From NCBI GenBank assembly GCA_027308685.1, contig DAIDEE010000039.1, positions 1 to 64,000 of the forward strand: a DNA stretch of 64,000 nt, read 5' to 3'. Of the stretch, positions 17,203-26,009 are shown piece after piece. The stretch comes from Acidocella sp. Its GTDB lineage: Bacteria; Pseudomonadota; Alphaproteobacteria; Acetobacterales; Acetobacteraceae. The position numbers and the translations under genes are program-made. Each line of letters opens with the position of its first letter. The first letter of the stretch is position 1. The notes under the pieces were generated by a model. That model was not told the DNA's origin, did not search any database, and saw only the letters and a list, made by a program, of their open reading frames with translations.

Positions 17203-18248
17203 CCTTGAGCATCGGACGCATTGTAAAAGCCGCTGCTGTCCAACGCGCGCCGGTGCTCGATGATGCCTGGGGCACGGTTGAGATTGTGCTCGATTCAATT
17301 AAGACCGCGGCATCGCAAGGTGCCCGGTTGGTTGTGTTTCCTGAAACCTTTGCGCCTTATTATCCATATTTTTCATTTGTGCAGCCGCCGGTGGCCATCG
17401 GCGCGCGGCATATGAAACTTTATGATCATGCGGTAACAGTGCCGGGGCCAGTGACTGAAGCGGTCGCGCAAGCGGCTAAATCAGCCGGCGCGTTTGTGTT
17501 GCTGGGTGTGACGGAGCGAGACCATGGCTCGCTCTATAACACGCAGTTACTATTCGGCGACGATGGTGTGTTGTTGCTCAAGCGCCGCAAAATAACCCCA
17601 AGTTTCCATGAGCGCATGGTATGGGGCTGCGGTGATGCAAGTGGCTTAACGGTCGCCGACACCTCGATCGGCCGGATTAGTGCGCTGGCCTGCTGGGAAC
17701 ATTTCAACCCGTTGGCGCGCTATGCGTTGATGGCGCAATTTGAGGAAATCCATTGCAGCCATTTTCCGGGCTCGATGGTGGGGGCGGTATTTGCCGACCA
17801 GATCGAAGCCGCGATGCGCCACCATGCGGCGGAATCAGGCTGCTTTGTGGTGAATGCCACCGGCTGGCTGACCGCAGAACAGATAAAAGCCATTACGTCT
17901 GATCCTGTAATGCAAAAAGCCATTTCAGGCGGCTGCCATAGCTGCATCATCTCACCGGAGGGCCTCAACCTGGTACAGCCGCTGCGTGAAGGTGAAGGCA
18001 TTTTGCTGGCTGACCTCGATATGTCTCTGATCGTGAAGCGCAAACGCATGATGGATAGTGTCGGCCATTATGCCAGGCCGGAATTACTTTCACTCGCGAT
18101 AAATTCTCATGCGTCAACGCCGATGCATGTTGCCAATTTTGGCTTCAAGGAAGGATCGAATGATGGATCATCTCTCGCCGCACAGCCTGCTGACCGCACC
18201 GAGTCATCTTATTCTGGAACTGCAATCGCTCGGTCTGCGGCTGAGTGA
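17199..18248 (+). CDS. Nit1C nitrilase (Sll0784 family)
   Basis: 349 residues with GTG 17199 as the preferred start because it overlaps the previous stop; GTG 17190 is an alternative. The Glu-Lys-Cys triad of carbon-nitrogen hydrolases is present: [15 protein letters not shown] (Glu), [20 protein letters not shown] (Lys), and [16 protein letters not shown] (Cys). It should hydrolyse a nitrile; the cluster's link to cyanide assimilation suggests a small nitrile formed from cyanide. The C-terminal 30 residues overlap the next gene by 89 bp, a rather long overlap. Confidence 0.92.
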   Translation: MTLSIGRIVKAAAVQRAPVLDDAWGTVEIVLDSIKTAASQGARLVVFPETFAPYYPYFSFVQPPVAIGARHMKLYDHAVTVPGPVTEAVAQAAKSAGAFVLLGVTERDHGSLYNTQLLFGDDGVLLLKRRKITPSFHERMVWGCGDASGLTVADTSIGRISALACWEHFNPLARYALMAQFEEIHCSHFPGSMVGAVFADQIEAAMRHHAAESGCFVVNATGWLTAEQIKAITSDPVMQKAISGGCHSCIISPEGLNLVQPLREGEGILLADLDMSLIVKRKRMMDSVGHYARPELLSLAINSHASTPMHVANFGFKEGSNDGSSLAAQPADRTESSYSGTAIARSAAE

Positions 18249-19281
18249 CGCAACAGCCGGGTTAAGCGCCCGCAAGGGTGGTGCTGGGCCAACAGACCAT
18301 AAGGCGATCACCATAGGTGAGCGCACAGTAATGGTCCCCGTTTATACGGGCACGGCAAAATATTCACCGTTTGAAGCGACCGGGCCAGCCCTGGATGGTT
18401 CAGCAATTTTGCTGCGTGATGGCGCACCGATTGCCAAAATCAAATATCCGCGGCAGGCGCGCTTTTATGCGATGCAAACCTTGGAAGGAATTCCTTATTG
18501 GAAAATAGCACAGCTGCACAGTCATGACGTGCTGGCGACGACGGTGCTGCAGACCTGCATTCGCTACACGGACCGTGCAACATCGTGCCAGTTCTGCGCG
18601 ATTGGACAATCATTGGCGGAGAACCGTACCATTGCGCATAAAACGCCGGAGCAGCTTGGTGAAGTGGCTCGCATGGCGGTACTGCTCGATGGTGTGAAGC
18701 ACGTGGTGCTCACCACCGGCACGCCAAATGTTATTGATCGCGGTGCCGCGATACTGTGTGATTCAGCTCGTGGTATCAAAGCCCAGGTTGATATTCCCAT
18801 CCAGGCGCAATGCGAACCACCACGCGACCACGGCTGGTTCCAGAAAATGCGCGACTCCGGAATTGATACGCTGGGCATGCATCTGGAAGCCGTAACGCCA
18901 GACATACGGGCACAAATTATGCCCGGTAAGGCGACCGTCTCAATGCCGCGCTATTTCGATGCGTTCAGCTCTGCCGTTGCTGTTTTTGGCCGCGGTCAGG
19001 TCAGTACCTATATTTTGGCAGGGTTGGGCGATACCGCCAACGCCATTCTGGAAACCTGCGAGAGCTTGGTGGCGATGGGCGTGTATCCGTTCGTGGTGCC
19101 GTTCGTGCCGGTTTCGGGCACGCCGTTGGAAAATGCCGCGGCGCCGACGCCGGAATTCATGCGCAGCATTCTGCCTGCACTGGGGCGAATGATCACGGTA
19201 GGAGGTTTGCGTTCGGCGGATATCAAAGCCGGGTGCGGTAAATGCGGCGCTTGTTCAGCGCTTGCCAGCTACGAGGGCTAA
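18160..19281 (+). CDS. Nit1C radical SAM protein, MSMEG_0568/Sll0785 family
   Basis: 373 residues from ATG 18160, which has AAGGAAGG just upstream. The cluster-binding cysteines have the unusual spacing C-x7-C-x2-C (within TCIRYTDRATSCQFCAIG) rather than CxxxCxxC, which I take to be normal for this family. A C-terminal GCGKCGACS may hold further Fe-S ligands. Segments VVLTTGTPN and PIQAQCEPP fit the radical SAM barrel. It probably makes or modifies the nitrilase substrate; the reaction is unknown. The next gene starts 3 bp after its stop. Confidence 0.87.
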   Translation: MMDHLSPHSLLTAPSHLILELQSLGLRLSDATAGLSARKGGAGPTDHKAITIGERTVMVPVYTGTAKYSPFEATGPALDGSAILLRDGAPIAKIKYPRQARFYAMQTLEGIPYWKIAQLHSHDVLATTVLQTCIRYTDRATSCQFCAIGQSLAENRTIAHKTPEQLGEVARMAVLLDGVKHVVLTTGTPNVIDRGAAILCDSARGIKAQVDIPIQAQCEPPRDHGWFQKMRDSGIDTLGMHLEAVTPDIRAQIMPGKATVSMPRYFDAFSSAVAVFGRGQVSTYILAGLGDTANAILETCESLVAMGVYPFVVPFVPVSGTPLENAAAPTPEFMRSILPALGRMITVGGLRSADIKAGCGKCGACSALASYEG

Positions 19282-19284
19282 CCC

Positions 19285-19836
19285 ATGCCACTTCTCAACA
19301 CCGCCGAAAGCCCGTTACCACTATTTTTTGTACCAGGAGAATATAGTGTGGAGCCGGCTTGTTTAGCGTGGCAGCAAGAAAGCTGTTTTGCCCTGCGGCG
19401 GCAGGTATTTTGCACAGAACAAAAAATCTTCGTGCAAGATGACCGCGATGAGATTGATAAATCGAGCATAATGCTAGGCGCATGGTCATGCCTATTTGGC
19501 CACCGCGACGAAGTGGTCGGCACCGTGCGCCTACATCAGCCTGAGACGGGGTTATGGTGGGGCTCCCGCCTTGCTGTGGCTAAGCCTTACCGTCGTATTG
19601 GCGGGCTGGGTGTAGCATTGATAAAATTGGCGGTGGGCACTGCGAAAGCACACGGCGCCACCAGCTTTCTTGCCCATGTGCAGGCCCAGAACCGCGCTTT
19701 GTTTGAATCACTCGACTGGTTAGCACTGGATGAAAAAACCCTTCATGGTCGCGCGCATTATTTGATGCAGGCCAACATCGAAGCCTATGAGCCGATGGCC
19801 ACCGGCTTGAGCGTGTTGCCGCGTGTGGTGATTTAG
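19285..19836 (+). CDS. Nit1C GNAT-type acetyltransferase (MSMEG_0567 N-terminal/Sll0786-like)
   Basis: 183 residues. GNAT features are an N-terminal ALRRQVFCTEQKIFVQDDRD segment and the acetyl-CoA-binding region around GSRLAVAKPYRRIGGLGVAL (Arg/Gly loop). The segment VFCTEQKIF is typical of the acyl-homoserine-lactone-synthase-like GNAT branch. In mycobacteria this domain is fused to the AIR-synthase-like domain; here the two are separate genes 2 bp apart. The acceptor is unknown. Confidence 0.83.
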   Translation: MPLLNTAESPLPLFFVPGEYSVEPACLAWQQESCFALRRQVFCTEQKIFVQDDRDEIDKSSIMLGAWSCLFGHRDEVVGTVRLHQPETGLWWGSRLAVAKPYRRIGGLGVALIKLAVGTAKAHGATSFLAHVQAQNRALFESLDWLALDEKTLHGRAHYLMQANIEAYEPMATGLSVLPRVVI

Positions 19837-19838
19837 CG

Positions 19839-20807
19839 GTGTGTCTGGCTGATATTACCGCCATGCTGCGCCAGGCGCAGGGCGTTGCGCATAAGCAGGA
19901 TATCGCACCGGTTTTGGCGAGGCTGAATCTTGACGCCATGAGTCACATCGCCGTGGGTGATGATTGCGCGGCGATCCCTGATGGCGATGGATTTTTATTA
20001 TTGGCCATCGAGGGCTTTATGCCAGGCTTTATCGCCGCCGACCCGTATTTTGCCGGCTATTGTGGTGTGATGGTGAATTTATCTGACATCGCCGCCATGG
20101 GTGGCCGGGCTCTGGCGGTGGTGGATGCAATTTGGACACAGGACGCTGCTTCAGCCAACCCCATCCTGGAAGGTCTCGCCACAGCCTCAAAGCGCTATAA
20201 CGTGCCGGTGGTGGGTGGCCATACCAACACGCGGACGCCGACTAATCTTTTCTCAGTCGCTATTCTTGGTCGTGCTAATAATTTACTGACAAGTTTCGAT
20301 GCTGAACCTGGCCACGACCTGATCGCCGCCTTTGATCTGCGCGGCGAGATGCGTGTTACCGGCCCTTATTGGGACGCATCCAGCCATGCCGGTGCGCGAC
20401 GATTACGCGGAGATCTCGAACTGCTTCCCGCCATTGCCGAAGCCGGACTATGCGCCGCTGCCAAGGATATTTCTATGGCTGGCGTGATCGGTACCGCCAT
20501 GATGCTGCTGGAAGCCTCCCAATGCGGCGCGATGATCGATCTTGCCGCAATCCCGAAGCCGCTGCAGGTGCCGCTACCAGACTGGCTGATGACGTTTCCA
20601 AGTTTTGGGTTTTTACTCAGCGTGCCGCCGGCACATACAAGTCACATCATCGGAATGTTTGCCAGCCGCGATATTGCCGCGTCTGTCATCGGTCAGGTTA
20701 ACTCCTCATCGCAAGTGTGCATTGGTCTTGATGGCGAAACAAGCACCGTATGGGATTTCTCTGAGCAGGAATTCATGGGTTGTGTTCGGGGTCCGCAACA
20801 TGCCTGA
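19839..20807 (+). CDS. Nit1C AIR synthase-like (PurM-fold) protein, Sll0787 family
   Basis: 322 residues from GTG 19839, 2 bp after the GNAT stop. It is related to PurM/SelD/HypE ATP-binding enzymes. The N-terminal AVGDDCAAIPDGDGFLLLAI and the MVNLSDIAAMGGRALAVVDA segment form the ATP and metal site, and PVVGGHTNTRTP and CAAAKDISMAGVIG follow. It may activate an amide or carboxyl group with ATP. Its stop overlaps the next gene by 8 bp. Confidence 0.85.
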   Translation: MCLADITAMLRQAQGVAHKQDIAPVLARLNLDAMSHIAVGDDCAAIPDGDGFLLLAIEGFMPGFIAADPYFAGYCGVMVNLSDIAAMGGRALAVVDAIWTQDAASANPILEGLATASKRYNVPVVGGHTNTRTPTNLFSVAILGRANNLLTSFDAEPGHDLIAAFDLRGEMRVTGPYWDASSHAGARRLRGDLELLPAIAEAGLCAAAKDISMAGVIGTAMMLLEASQCGAMIDLAAIPKPLQVPLPDWLMTFPSFGFLLSVPPAHTSHIIGMFASRDIAASVIGQVNSSSQVCIGLDGETSTVWDFSEQEFMGCVRGPQHA

Positions 20808-21084
20808 GATAGTCTTTTTGGTTCGATGGCCTGACGCTTCAGTGACACAGAATTATTCGCCCTCATCTGTCGTGAGTGATTTTTTTGCTGCCGGTGAAAC
20901 TTATCAGCTGGCAAATTTTCTCGCGCGCGCCCGCATGGCGCTGCAAAAAGCGTCCGACCGGGTGCAGGAAAAATATGGCTTCCGCTGTTCGCGCGCCAGC
21001 GCCACCTTAGCTGCAATTGAACGTAAAGCGGAGGACTTCGTGAAACAACCAAGCGCTGAAGTGACAATACTGGAGTTAGGCTAA
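20800..21084 (+). CDS. Nit1C small protein, MSMEG_0570 family
   Basis: 94 residues from ATG 20800; the longer frame upstream is out of register with the gene before it. It starts MPEIVFLVRWPDAS, followed by a helical segment (TYQLANFLARARMALQKASD) and RKAEDFVKQPSAE. Members are annotated as nitrogen-starvation response proteins and occur only with this cluster. The role is unknown; it may be an accessory subunit of a cluster enzyme. It overlaps its neighbours on both sides (ATGCCTGA upstream, TAATG downstream). Confidence 0.8.
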   Translation: MPEIVFLVRWPDASVTQNYSPSSVVSDFFAAGETYQLANFLARARMALQKASDRVQEKYGFRCSRASATLAAIERKAEDFVKQPSAEVTILELG

Positions 21085-22361
21085 TGGACACACTGCATAA
21101 TCCCCAACCGGCTCATTATGATGTTATTATTATCGGCGGCGGGCAGGCTGGATTGTCGCTTTCATACCATTTGGTTCAAGCAGGTATTCACCATGTCGTA
21201 CTTGAGCGCGATGAGATTTTCCATGCCTGGAAAAAAGAGCGCTGGGATAGTTTTTGCCTTGTCACACCCAACTGGCAATGCAAGCTACCTGGCTATGAAT
21301 ATGCCGGCGTCGATCCGCATGGTTTCATGGTAAAATCTGAGATCATCAAGTTTGTTGAAGGTTTCGCAGAGACCTTTAACCCGCCAGTGCGTGCAGGTGT
21401 TGCGGTAACATCTCTCATGCAGGGCAGCGGTGGTTTTCTCCTTCACACTTCACAAGGTGACCTGACCGCCGCCCAAGTTTGCATCGCGACCGGCGGCTAT
21501 CATAAGCCCATCACCCCGCGCATGGCCGAACGCCTGCCGTCGCGCTTAGTGCAACTGCATGCCAACCAGTATCGTAACCCGGCCCAGTTGCCCGAAGGTG
21601 CTGTGCTGGTGGTAGGCACGGGTCAGTCGGGCTGCCAGATTGCTGAGGATCTTCACCTTGCAGGCCGCAAGGTACATCTAGCTGTTGGTAGTGCGCCGCG
21701 GGTGTCGCGCTTTTATCGCGGACGGGATATTGTGGATTGGTTGCAGGATATGGGCCATTATGATCTGGCCATTACCGACCACCCGATGCAGGAAAGCGTG
21801 CGCGGCAAATCCAATCATTATGTCACGGGCCGCGATGGTGGGCGGGATATTGATTTACGTAAGTTTGCCAACGAGGGGATGAGCCTGCACGGTCATCTGA
21901 CCACAGTGGCCGGTGAGCGCGTTGAGTTTGCGGCAGACCTAGCCGTTAACCTCGATCATGCCGACAAGGTTAACGACCGCATCAAGGATAGTATTGACGC
22001 TTATATCGCCGCGCAAAATATAAATGCGCCTTTGGAATCGCGCTACATGCCGGTATGGCAACCCGCAGCCGCTAACCCACCCTTGGACCTTGCGGCGGCG
22101 GGCATCAGTTCGATAGTCTGGTGTGTCGGCTACCAGCCAGACTACGCTTGGGTACATGTGCCGGTGTTCACCGGCCGTGGCACAGCCAGCCATTTGCGTG
22201 GTGTAACAGCGGTGCCAGGACTTTATTTTTTAGGGCTACCATGGCTGCATACGTGGGGCTCAGGCAGGTTTGCGGCTATCGCACGAGATGCCGCGCATCT
22301 GGCTGATTATATGATTAACGCTGTGCAACGAGTCGAACAGCGGCAGAGGGCGGCAGTTTAA
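21084..22361 (+). CDS. Nit1C flavin-dependent monooxygenase-like oxidoreductase, MSMEG_0569 family
   Basis: 425 residues, started by the ATG of TAATG (21084). It has an FAD dinucleotide fold at the N-terminus (DVIIIGGGQAGLSLSYHL), the flavoprotein monooxygenase motif region HAWKKERWDSFCLVTPNW, a second NADPH-binding fold (VLVVGTGQSGCQIAEDL) and a C-terminal LGLPWLHTWGSGRFAAIA. Members resemble flavin-containing monooxygenases/CzcO. It is the last gene of the operon and probably oxidises an organic intermediate. No SufE- or glycosyltransferase-type extra Nit1C gene follows. Confidence 0.87.
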   Translation: MDTLHNPQPAHYDVIIIGGGQAGLSLSYHLVQAGIHHVVLERDEIFHAWKKERWDSFCLVTPNWQCKLPGYEYAGVDPHGFMVKSEIIKFVEGFAETFNPPVRAGVAVTSLMQGSGGFLLHTSQGDLTAAQVCIATGGYHKPITPRMAERLPSRLVQLHANQYRNPAQLPEGAVLVVGTGQSGCQIAEDLHLAGRKVHLAVGSAPRVSRFYRGRDIVDWLQDMGHYDLAITDHPMQESVRGKSNHYVTGRDGGRDIDLRKFANEGMSLHGHLTTVAGERVEFAADLAVNLDHADKVNDRIKDSIDAYIAAQNINAPLESRYMPVWQPAAANPPLDLAAAGISSIVWCVGYQPDYAWVHVPVFTGRGTASHLRGVTAVPGLYFLGLPWLHTWGSGRFAAIARDAAHLADYMINAVQRVEQRQRAAV

Positions 22362-22559
22362 CCCTGAGGTTTCACAGTATGTGAATAAGATGTTGCGTGC
22401 TGCTGAGAATTGCGCTGTTTTTTCAGCAACTCGTCAGTTTCTTGGTTAATCAATCAATTTTTGTAGGGTCAGGATAGTTGAAGTACGGCGCCATCGCGCC
22501 TGAACGTAAGTATTTGAAGATGGTGTTCGGGGCCAACGCTGTTTGTCGCTTCAGTGCAA

Positions 22560-23753
22560 TTAACAGGCTAGTCTAATGCCAGAAAATTGCCACCTCGCAC
22601 TCGCGGGGAAAAAATTCCGATAGGTGAGGCGTGAATGGTTGGCCGGCGTGGCGAAAGAGGAGCCGCGTAGCACATACTGGTTGACCATGAACTTACCATT
22701 ATACTCGCCGACCGCTCCCGGCGCCGCAACGAAGCCAGGGTATGGCGCGTATGAGGAACTGGTCCATTGCCATGCCGCGCCAAACATCTGGTCTAATGCC
22801 GCGGTTGCGGCTGCATGTTCCCACTCGGCTTCGGTGGGCAGGCGGGCATCGCTGAACTGGGCAAAGGCGGATGCCTCAAAATATGAAACATTCATTAATG
22901 GCCCTTGCATATTCATCGGGCGCAAGCCAGCTAACGAGAATTCCTGCCAACCAGATTGGCCGCGGTGCCAGTAAAGCGGTTGGTGAATACCGTGAGCCTG
23001 AATCCAGGCCCAACCCTCAGAAAGCCAATAGGCTGGGTTTTGGTAACCGCCGGCATCAATGAAGGCAGCGTACTCGGCGTTGGTAACCAAAGTTGAGCTA
23101 AGATTAAAGGCCCCAAGGAACTGGCGGTGGCGGGGTGTTTCATTATCAAAACAAAAATCTGTGCCCGTATGGCCGATTTCAACAACACCAGGATCGAAAG
23201 CTCGCCACTCACGACAAGGGATGTCAGTTTGCAATGCAAAAGATTCATTATAAGCAGGGAAAAGTGGATTGCGGCTGAGTAAATGCAGAACATCTGTCAG
23301 CATGAGTTCCTGGTGCTGCTGTTCATGCTGGATACCGAGTTCGATGAGCGTCAAAAGGTCGTTTGTGCTGTTTTGCATAAGTAGATCATCGATCCGGCGA
23401 TCAACGTCGCAGCGATAAGCGAGCACGTCGCCCAATGAGGGGCGGGTTAATAAGCCTCGCTCCGACCTGGGGTGTTTTTCACCAATAGCGTTATAGTAGG
23501 AGTTAAACATCACTCGAAACGCATGATGAAAGGGTTTGAAATCTGCTTCAAATCGCTCGAGGATAAAGGTTTCAAAAAACCATGTTGTATGCGCCAAGTG
23601 CCACTTGACCGGGCTTGCATCGGACATCGATTGGGCAGCACAGTCTTCCGCCGACAAGGGCGATGCGATGGCAGCCGAATGAGCCCGGGTGACAGAAAAA
23701 TTTTGTGCGGCGGCACGGCGATTGGTGTCGCGCAGATCAGACGGCTCGCGCAT
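22560..23753 (-). CDS. egtB: Ergothioneine biosynthesis protein EgtB (sulfoxide synthase)
   Basis: 397 residues from ATG 23753; a longer frame exists, but it reads into egtD. The DinB-like N-terminal domain has the iron ligands in KWHLAHTTWFFE and in HEQQHQELMLTD (the HxxxHxE set). The C-terminal FGE-sulfatase domain shows TNAEYAAFIDAGGYQNP, RLPTEAEWEHAA, WQWTSSSYAPYPG and NHSRLTYRNFFPASARWQFS. It joins trimethylhistidine and a thiol compound with O2 through a non-haem iron. The start overlaps the end of egtD by 17 bp, so the two form one operon. No egtA, egtC or egtE lies nearby. Confidence 0.92.
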   Translation of the reverse strand: MREPSDLRDTNRRAAAQNFSVTRAHSAAIASPLSAEDCAAQSMSDASPVKWHLAHTTWFFETFILERFEADFKPFHHAFRVMFNSYYNAIGEKHPRSERGLLTRPSLGDVLAYRCDVDRRIDDLLMQNSTNDLLTLIELGIQHEQQHQELMLTDVLHLLSRNPLFPAYNESFALQTDIPCREWRAFDPGVVEIGHTGTDFCFDNETPRHRQFLGAFNLSSTLVTNAEYAAFIDAGGYQNPAYWLSEGWAWIQAHGIHQPLYWHRGQSGWQEFSLAGLRPMNMQGPLMNVSYFEASAFAQFSDARLPTEAEWEHAAATAALDQMFGAAWQWTSSSYAPYPGFVAAPGAVGEYNGKFMVNQYVLRGSSFATPANHSRLTYRNFFPASARWQFSGIRLAC

Positions 23754-24717
23754 AACATACCAAAAATTGTTGCGCCTCGTCGGTCCAGCATGCAATACCA
23801 CCGAACCCGCAGGATTCAAGCAACTCAACAAAACCACGCTGGGTGTATTTGTAGCTGTTTTCGGTATGGATACGCTCGCCTTGGGTAAATTTCCGCTCAC
23901 CACCCGGCCACTGAACTAAAACTGGTCGGCGCGCTTGCAGGTGCATTTCTATGCACGCTTGTTCAACATTGAAGAACGCCACATGTGACCAGTCAGAGAT
24001 GACAAAGTCACTATCAAGTAGCGCGTTTGTATGGGCCAGCACGTTCAGATTGAACGCAGCGGTGATGCCAAGCGCATCATTGTAGGCGGCTTCGAGAATC
24101 TGTGTGTCTTTAATCAGATCAACACCGATGAGAAGGGCGCCGTCGGCGCCGCATTCACGGTGTACGCCCGATAGAAACTTTGCGGCCTGTAAGGGTGTAA
24201 AATTACCGATCGAGGACCCAGGATAGAATAACAAGCGATGCCGCATGTTAACGTGCGCCGGTACATTCAAACCTTCAGTAAAATCCAGACCAACCGGCAG
24301 CATTGAAATTGCGGGATAGGCGGCCTGCAATCTTTCCACGGTATTGCGCAAAAACGCTGCGGAAATATCGATCGGCACATATTGCTTGGGCTGCAATGCG
24401 GCAAAAAGCAATTCAGCTTTGGCGCAATTACCCGCCCCAATGTCGATGAGCACTCTGCCAGGCCCCGCCGCGCCGGCGATTGCCGCCGCGTGGGTCACAT
24501 AGAGGCTTTGTTCGACCCGTGTCGGATAATATTCATCGAGCAGACAGATGGCTTCAAAAAGTTTAGAACCTAAAGAGTCATAAAAATATTTGGGTGAAAT
24601 TCGGGCTGGCTTTTGCAGCAATCCAGACGCCAATTCACGTTGGGCCCGCTCGGACGCGGTGCCAAATTTATCAACCGCCAAGGTCTGCGGTTTTGAAAGA
24701 AATTGCGTCCTTGCCAT
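23737..24717 (-). CDS. egtD: L-histidine N(alpha)-methyltransferase EgtD
   Basis: 326 residues from ATG 24717 (MARTQFLS); 39 extra residues are possible upstream but look non-coding. It has the EgtD start SPKYFYDSLGSKLFEAICLLDEYYPTR in pieces, the SAM-binding loop LIDIGAGNCAKAELL, YVPIDISAAFL, and FYPGSSIGNFTPLQAAKFL. It trimethylates histidine to hercynine with three SAM, the first step of ergothioneine synthesis. It is followed by an overlapping egtB. Ergothioneine would protect against oxidants, plausible in a pigmented aerobe. Confidence 0.93.
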   Translation of the reverse strand: MARTQFLSKPQTLAVDKFGTASERAQRELASGLLQKPARISPKYFYDSLGSKLFEAICLLDEYYPTRVEQSLYVTHAAAIAGAAGPGRVLIDIGAGNCAKAELLFAALQPKQYVPIDISAAFLRNTVERLQAAYPAISMLPVGLDFTEGLNVPAHVNMRHRLLFYPGSSIGNFTPLQAAKFLSGVHRECGADGALLIGVDLIKDTQILEAAYNDALGITAAFNLNVLAHTNALLDSDFVISDWSHVAFFNVEQACIEMHLQARRPVLVQWPGGERKFTQGERIHTENSYKYTQRGFVELLESCGFGGIACWTDEAQQFLVCYARAV

Positions 24718-24942
24718 ACTGACTCCACTTAACCCATGAAACGCGGCTTGCAAGACCCATTTGTAAATGATTAGCCAAGATACCGACAGCTGCAAAAGCC
24801 TGTGACGGACGCCCCAGACGGGCATGAAATTCATGCCACAACGGCATTATACGCCACTCCTCGTAACTGAAAATATGCGGTGGCTTGATCGAGGTTTTTC
24901 GCTTGGTCGAGGTTTGGTGAAACCGTCAATGAGGAACATACC

Positions 24943-25725
24943 ATGCTCAAGGATAAAGTGGCGCTAGTGACCGGCTCGACCAGCGGGATCGGCCTTGGAA
25001 TTGCGCAGGAACTGGCCAAGGCGGGTGCCCATATCGTACTTAATGGTCTGGGCGACGCTGGCGAAATCGAGCGGGTTCGCGCCGAGATGGCGGCTATTCA
25101 GCAGGTTCAGGTTATTTATGTACCCGCGGATCTCTCACAACCCGATCAGGCCGCCGAGATGGTGCATGCCGCCGGACGCGCACTTGGGCGGGTGGATATA
25201 TTGGTCAATAACGCTGGTATTCAGTTTGTCGCGCCCGTCGAAGAATTTCCCGCTGCCAAATGGCACCAGATTTTGGCGATTAACCTTAGCTCCAATTTTT
25301 TCGCCATGCAGGCGGCCATTCCGGGGATGAAGAGCCGCGGTTGGGGCCGTATTATTAATATCGCCTCGGCGCACGGGCTGGTGGGCTCGCCCTTCAAAAG
25401 CGCCTATGTCGCCGCCAAGCATGGCGTTCTCGGGCTAACCAAGGTCGCTGCCCTTGAACTGGCGCAAACCGGCATTACCGTCAACGCGGTTTGCCCTGGC
25501 TATGTACGCACCCCATTGGTCGAGGGGCAGATTACCGACCAGATGAAGGTGCATGGCTTGAGCCGCGAGGCGGTGATTCGTGATGTGATTTTGGGGTCGC
25601 AGCCCAATAAGCGCTTTGTCGAGGTGGCATAACTGGGTGCGCTGGCGGTGTTTCTGAGCAGCGACGGCGCGCAGTCGATCACCGGCACCGCCCTGCCGGT
25701 TGATGGCGCATGGACAGCGCACTGA
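24943..25725 (+). pseudogene. bdhA: 3-hydroxybutyrate dehydrogenase with a premature stop
   Basis: A short-chain dehydrogenase frame from ATG 24943 carries the Rossmann motif TGSTSGIGLGIA, NNAG, and the catalytic Ser, Tyr and Lys (IASAHGLVGS, AYVAAKHG). The segment NKRFVEV is typical of BdhA. TAA at 25630-25632 stops it at 229 residues. Reading through that one codon in the same frame restores LGALAVFLSSDGAQSITGTA and ends at 25725 in VDGAWTAH, exactly the family's normal C-terminus. A CAA-to-TAA change would explain it. The last 30 residues complete the Rossmann sheet and the tetramer surface, so the short form is probably inactive. Confidence 0.85.
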
Positions 25726-26009
25726 TGAACACCCGGGTTATAGCCGGCAACGATGGAAAACCACTGCCGGGTATTGCGCCAGTGGTCGATTTGGGACGGG
25801 TTCGCCTCGCCGGGTTTTTGGACTGGTTGCTGTGTTGCGTTGCGCATGTGTGTTTTCTAACCGGCTTTCGTAACCGTTTATCGGTCGCGCTCAGTTGGGG
25901 CTGGGCCTACACCATATTCCAACGCGGGGCGCGTCTGATCACCGGCGTGGATATGGAAATCATTAGCTTTAACCTAAGGAATTTCGATTATGGTAAATCA
26001 CGGACATGA
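25725..26009 (+). pseudogene. Remnant of type II NADH dehydrogenase (NDH-2), C-terminal membrane part
   Basis: A 94-residue frame starts on the stop of the bdhA remnant (TGATG). Its sequence joins two separate NDH-2 segments: GNDGKPLPGIAPV from the middle of the enzyme and DLGRVRLAGFLDWLLCCVAH, then GFRNRLSVALSWGWAYTIFQ and RGARLITG from its C-terminal membrane-anchor region. The FAD and NADH folds and the stretch between the two segments are missing. The frame overlaps the start of the patatin gene at 25990. It could be translated as a small membrane protein, but I treat it as a deletion product. Confidence 0.7.
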
